In this document: positions 61,056-64,000 of the stretch, one piece after another
How the letters are laid out: every line of letters begins with the position of its first letter
Numbering within the stretch: position 1 is the first letter of the stretch
Assembly: GCA_950295325.1 (NCBI GenBank)
Contig: OX485808.1
Location: 1,366,501-1,430,500, forward strand
Source: Polytrichum commune
Lineage: Eukaryota; Streptophyta; Polytrichopsida; Polytrichales; Polytrichaceae
Length of the DNA: 64,000 nucleotides
Direction of reading: 5' to 3'
Notes under the pieces: generated by a model
Seen by the model: only the letters and a program-made list of their open reading frames with translations
What the model was told of the DNA's origin: nothing
Database searches by the model: none
Position numbers and translations under genes: made by a program

Positions 61056-62056
61056 TCAACCTGTAAGCAGAGCCATAATTCTTTCACAGCTACTCAATGT
61101 GACAACAACATCATTCTGGATTGCATCACCTCCAAGATACAACCACCAGCCAGGAAGGGCCGAGTGGAAGATGACCGTAACTAAAATGTCGTTCTCGTGG
61201 TTAGCCCATTCACCGTTAGCCCATTCACCGAGCGTAGTGTAGCTGGGGAGAGATTGGCCGAGCACCCATTTGTTGGTGGTTTGGATGAATGCGGAACACG
61301 TGAGGTCGATCGTAGCATCCAGTGGAGCGGTTGAAATTGGTGAAATTCAATACACCATGAGGTGGGGAAGCGAGTCACCGTGCAAACTCGGGTAGATCGT
61401 CCACCTGACCTCGGCGGAGTTCAACGTGTTGTCGGTGATGTAGTCGTTCATCACCCAGAGCTCCGACAGGCTGAACTCATTGGTCGGGTCTTCCAACACA
61501 GGGGCGTTCGAGCTCAACTCCGCCGCCGCCCTGCCCTAGCTGCCTCCGGAGTGCGGCATCAGTACTCTCGCATACTCGTGCGGTGGACCAGATATCTCGT
61601 CGGGATCTCGAAAAAGCTAGAGACAGATATGTTGTGTTTATGGTGCTTTCTCAGGAGTGGTTGAATGGGATCTCTTCGTTTCGCGGGGATGGAACCTTCT
61701 GGGCATATCTTGCTTTTTCCTCGACATGCATCTGCTTGTTGTGATGTAGAAATGCCGGGGGAGGACTTCGGATGATGTAACCTTAGAGAGCTGGATGGTG
61801 AGCGATGATTTGATGTTCGATGCGGACGCAGGCCACCCAGCTTCCATCGTCGATTTGGACTTTTCGCTACCGCTGGCCCATGTATGGGAATGTTGCGCTC
61901 ATCACTGTAAGCTTGGAGACTTCTAGACCGAATTGGAGTGTACTGTTGGAACTCGAGAACTATTCCTTGTGCGGAGCTCAACAAAAGCTGAATTCGTAAG
62001 GCTGAGAGAATCAAGTGTAAACGTCGACACTCTGTAGCTCTCCCAAATTGCTCCAT
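61056..62056 (-). pseudogene. Neprosin-domain (DUF239) protein pseudogene
   Basis: Neprosin-domain proteins are secreted plant proteins, some of them glutamic prolyl endopeptidases, with an activation peptide and a C-terminal catalytic domain. On the minus strand the pieces come in the right order but in changing frames. Activation-peptide-like DDGSWVACVRIEHQIIAHHP lies near 61855-61800, ending in a stop. CPEGSIPAKRRDP lies near 61700-61660. NEFSLSELWVMNDY, then SAEVRWTIYPSLHGDSLPHL, runs to a TGA at 61349-61347. FTNFNRSTGCYD is shifted by 5 nt, then a 1-nt shift leads to DLTCSAFIQTTNKWVLGQSL and PGWWLYLGG at 61307-61100. The last stretch ends at a possible GT donor (61056), and no 3' exon was found. 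At least three frame breaks plus stops indicate a pseudogene; clustered sequencing errors are the alternative. Confidence 0.65.
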
Positions 62057-62684
62057 CGTGTAGATGCGAACCTGTCTTCTACATCTGTGGGTTCAACATT
62101 GCCAAGGGCAATTTGTTAGAGAATGTTACTCTGGGCCCAACAGCTTAGGTTTTAGCAAACGCATCTCTCTTCAATACAAGTGCAGTGAACGATATGCAAT
62201 AGGATGCACATGCTTAGATGATTCAATGATATCCAGAAGCATGAGGTGAACAAACGATTTCATTCTTGGTGAAGTACTGAATTTGCTACGTCTGCACCAG
62301 ATTGAGACAAAGCAAAGAGTATATGGAATATCCAACACTGTAACGTAAGAAGGTGTGCACTTATAAAGAGCATCCTGCAGGCATATTACATCGAAGCTCC
62401 CTGCCTTTATGTGTGTACCAAATTTGCAGTATTCTCCTGGATTCCATCATGCACTAAAAAGCCGAAATGAATTATCCAGAAAAAACTCTGGTGAATTGAT
62501 TTGGCATGACAAAACAATTCACATTATACCATGGAAAATGTAGAGACTACTCCTGGGCACAGGATGTCGACGATTTCCACCTCAATTGCTGGCGATTATA
62601 GAACAGATCAAGTTATAACCAGATTACAGCTGGAAATCCGACATGGCAAGCTTACCAACGAAAGTACAATAATATTCTACAGCA
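62057..62684. other. Intergenic, no gene seen
   Basis: Would contain the signal-peptide exon and promoter of the neprosin pseudogene if they survive; neither was recognised. Confidence 0.4.
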
Positions 62685-63002
62685 TCAGAACACAATCATC
62701 ACTAGGTAACACGCAGCTAAGGACGAATCTGAGCACAAACAAAAAGTAGGTCGAGACCACGAAGAACAAACCAGAAGCGGGCGCCGTGTGGTGCAATCGA
62801 GCATGCCGTGAAGAAACCGCAGAGCCGGATCTCCCCAAAATCTTGTGATAAACTCACTGTTCATTAGACTATAAGTAGCGACACTATGTGGCGGCTCTAA
62901 CACACCTATTATCTCTCCTGCCAAGATCGAATCAGTCACCTCGGTAGCTGGGTGCGTCATGTATTCCCTTACTATGTGCACCAAACTTGTTGCGAATTCC
63001 AT
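62685..63002 (-). CDS. Hypothetical 105-codon open frame, divergent from the SPH gene
   Basis: The frame starts ATG at 63002, 151 bp from the SPH start on the other strand, so the two could share a promoter. The first 60 residues (MEFATSLVHIVREYMTHPAT onward) are balanced in composition; the C-terminal part is rich in Cys, Ser and Leu. I recognise no domain, and a 105-codon frame is within chance expectation for this window. It could be an exon of a longer gene or nothing. Confidence 0.2.
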   Translation of the reverse strand: MEFATSLVHIVREYMTHPATEVTDSILAGEIIGVLEPPHSVATYSLMNSEFITRFWGDPALRFLHGMLDCTTRRPLLVCSSWSRPTFCLCSDSSLAACYLVMIVF

Positions 63003-63153
63003 TGTGAAGGGGCGGATCGATGTGATTCACATTAGAGTAAAATCGGGAAATGCATATTCAGTTAATTCGATTTGCGTAGGCTGTAGAACAATGCTGTCCT
63101 TGTCCAGATTTTAGTTGGATTAATTGTGTGATTGTCGCAGTTGTGCAGATAAG

Positions 63154-63564
63154 ATGGCCAGCAACCTCACGAAAATGTCGACCTCGGTGGTCATAGCATT
63201 TGGAATTCTGTCGTTCCTTGTAATTCATGCCGCCGGGATGCCAAGAGGCACCGTGAATATCTACAACGAGATGGACAGTGCAATCCAACTCCATTGCCAG
63301 TCCCGCGATAACGACCTTGGTCAGCACACCTTGTGGCCAGGGCAGAGCTTTGGCTGGGGCTTCCACGACAATTTCTTCGAAACGACTCTTTTCAGCTGCG
63401 AATTTTGGTCTTCGACGAACCAGCAGACGGGGTTTCCAGTATGGAGTGCCCACTTCCGTAACACCGTGGACTGCTGGTTCTGCGACTGGTTCGTGCGAGC
63501 AGATGGCTTCTACGCCATGGAGCACGGTAGCGCCGGTCCACCCACATTCGTGCACCCCTGGTAG
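63154..63564 (+). CDS. Plant self-incompatibility protein S1 homologue (SPH), secreted
   Basis: Small secreted protein of the S1/SPH family, whose best-known member is the poppy stigma S-determinant; most members have unknown signalling or defence roles. The single-exon frame from ATG 63154 encodes 136 residues. Residues 1-27 form a signal peptide (hydrophobic VVIAFGILSFLVIHAAG). The mature part has the family pattern: VNIYNEMDSAIQLHCQSRDN, DLGQHTLWPGQSFGWGFHDN, FFETTLFSCEFW, then DCWFCDWFVRADGFY. The four cysteines (LHC, FSC, DC, FC) sit where the two family disulphides form. An upstream in-frame TTG (63124) is not a likely start. The length is normal and no defect is seen; the gene is flanked by no obvious paralogue. 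Confidence 0.88.
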   Translation: MASNLTKMSTSVVIAFGILSFLVIHAAGMPRGTVNIYNEMDSAIQLHCQSRDNDLGQHTLWPGQSFGWGFHDNFFETTLFSCEFWSSTNQQTGFPVWSAHFRNTVDCWFCDWFVRADGFYAMEHGSAGPPTFVHPW

Positions 63565-64000
63565 TATATTAATTATGTCGTCGAACGTTCTGTTGTTGAG
63601 AGGATCCAGGATTCTCAAAATTTTGAATGTTTTACGGCATTGCCGTATAGAGTTGTGAGCTTGTGTACTTTAGGAATCTTTCAAGCACAAACCATATCTC
63701 TCCTTATCAATCGGTGAAGTTGTTACTACAAGAAATTTTATTAGGATGCTCCGCGTGTGAATTTGTGACATTCTTGCAAGATTTGCATCGGAATGATATC
63801 TCTATGCTCCACATGCAATTGTTTTACCTCTCAGATACGGTGTTTCATTTCTCTTGATGATCTGCATTTGGAATGGTTGAGGTGGTATCCAGCTAAAATA
63901 TGGCCGAGCAGCAATATATGTCCTCCAGAATACAGTTTCATTTACCAAATCGAAAGATTCACTAGATTGGTCAGATTTCTCTAAGAATTACAGGAAATTC
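63565..64000. other. Downstream of the SPH gene, no further gene seen
   Basis: Would hold the 3' UTR of the SPH gene. Short frames at 63663-63857 and 63793-63984 have no recognisable motif. Confidence 0.45.

Noticed and set aside
61559-62056. 165-codon minus-strand frame as an intact gene
   Set aside because: Only parts of it match the neprosin domain; the best matches jump between frames, so it is one segment of a pseudogene rather than a gene of its own.

Overview
This window is nuclear DNA of a land plant. The evidence is spliced genes with GT/AG introns, a plant retinoblastoma-related (RBR) gene, a plant proline-transporter-type amino acid permease, a plant S1-homologue (SPH) secreted peptide, a neprosin-domain pseudogene and many plant-type transposon relics. 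Long AT-rich gene-poor stretches, many small TIR elements and at least 15 poly(G)/poly(C) runs of 10-15 nt suggest a medium to large genome. I suspect a non-angiosperm (fern, lycophyte or gymnosperm), but only weakly.

Layout. (1) 120-6779, minus strand: RBR, 13 exons in the window; the last exon(s) lie beyond the left edge. (2) 6.8-7.9 kb: RBR upstream region, with a GC-rich block containing a tRNA-like sequence. (3) 8-51 kb: no convincing host gene. It is a graveyard of mobile elements: a three-copy Tourist/Harbinger-like MITE with TAA duplications, an Emigrant/pogo-like MITE, two hAT-like MITEs with intact 8-bp duplications, a Harbinger-like element carrying a nested Mutator-like element, a small 'ACTACACTA' MITE family, LINE relics, a probable SINE, a 5S-rRNA-like sequence, a group II intron domain V-like sequence, and an 88-bp satellite array apparently amplified from a dispersed AACCGGTT-rich repeat. 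(4) 51517-55204, minus strand: an 8-exon ProT-like transporter. (5) 55.5-57.6 kb: a diverged duplication of ~1-kb units just upstream of the transporter. (6) 61.06-62.06 kb, minus strand: a neprosin-domain pseudogene with frameshifts. (7) 63154-63564, plus strand: an intact single-exon SPH gene.

The genes show no common pathway: a cell-cycle repressor, a compatible-solute transporter and secreted proteins, separated by repeats as usual in plant chromosomes. I found no evidence for a new multigene system. The most original signals are repeat structures: satellite birth, nested MITEs, a perfect hairpin, 5S-like and group II-like relics, and the duplicated block upstream of the transporter. Exon boundaries were placed by hand from reading frame, GT/AG sites and remembered family conservation.
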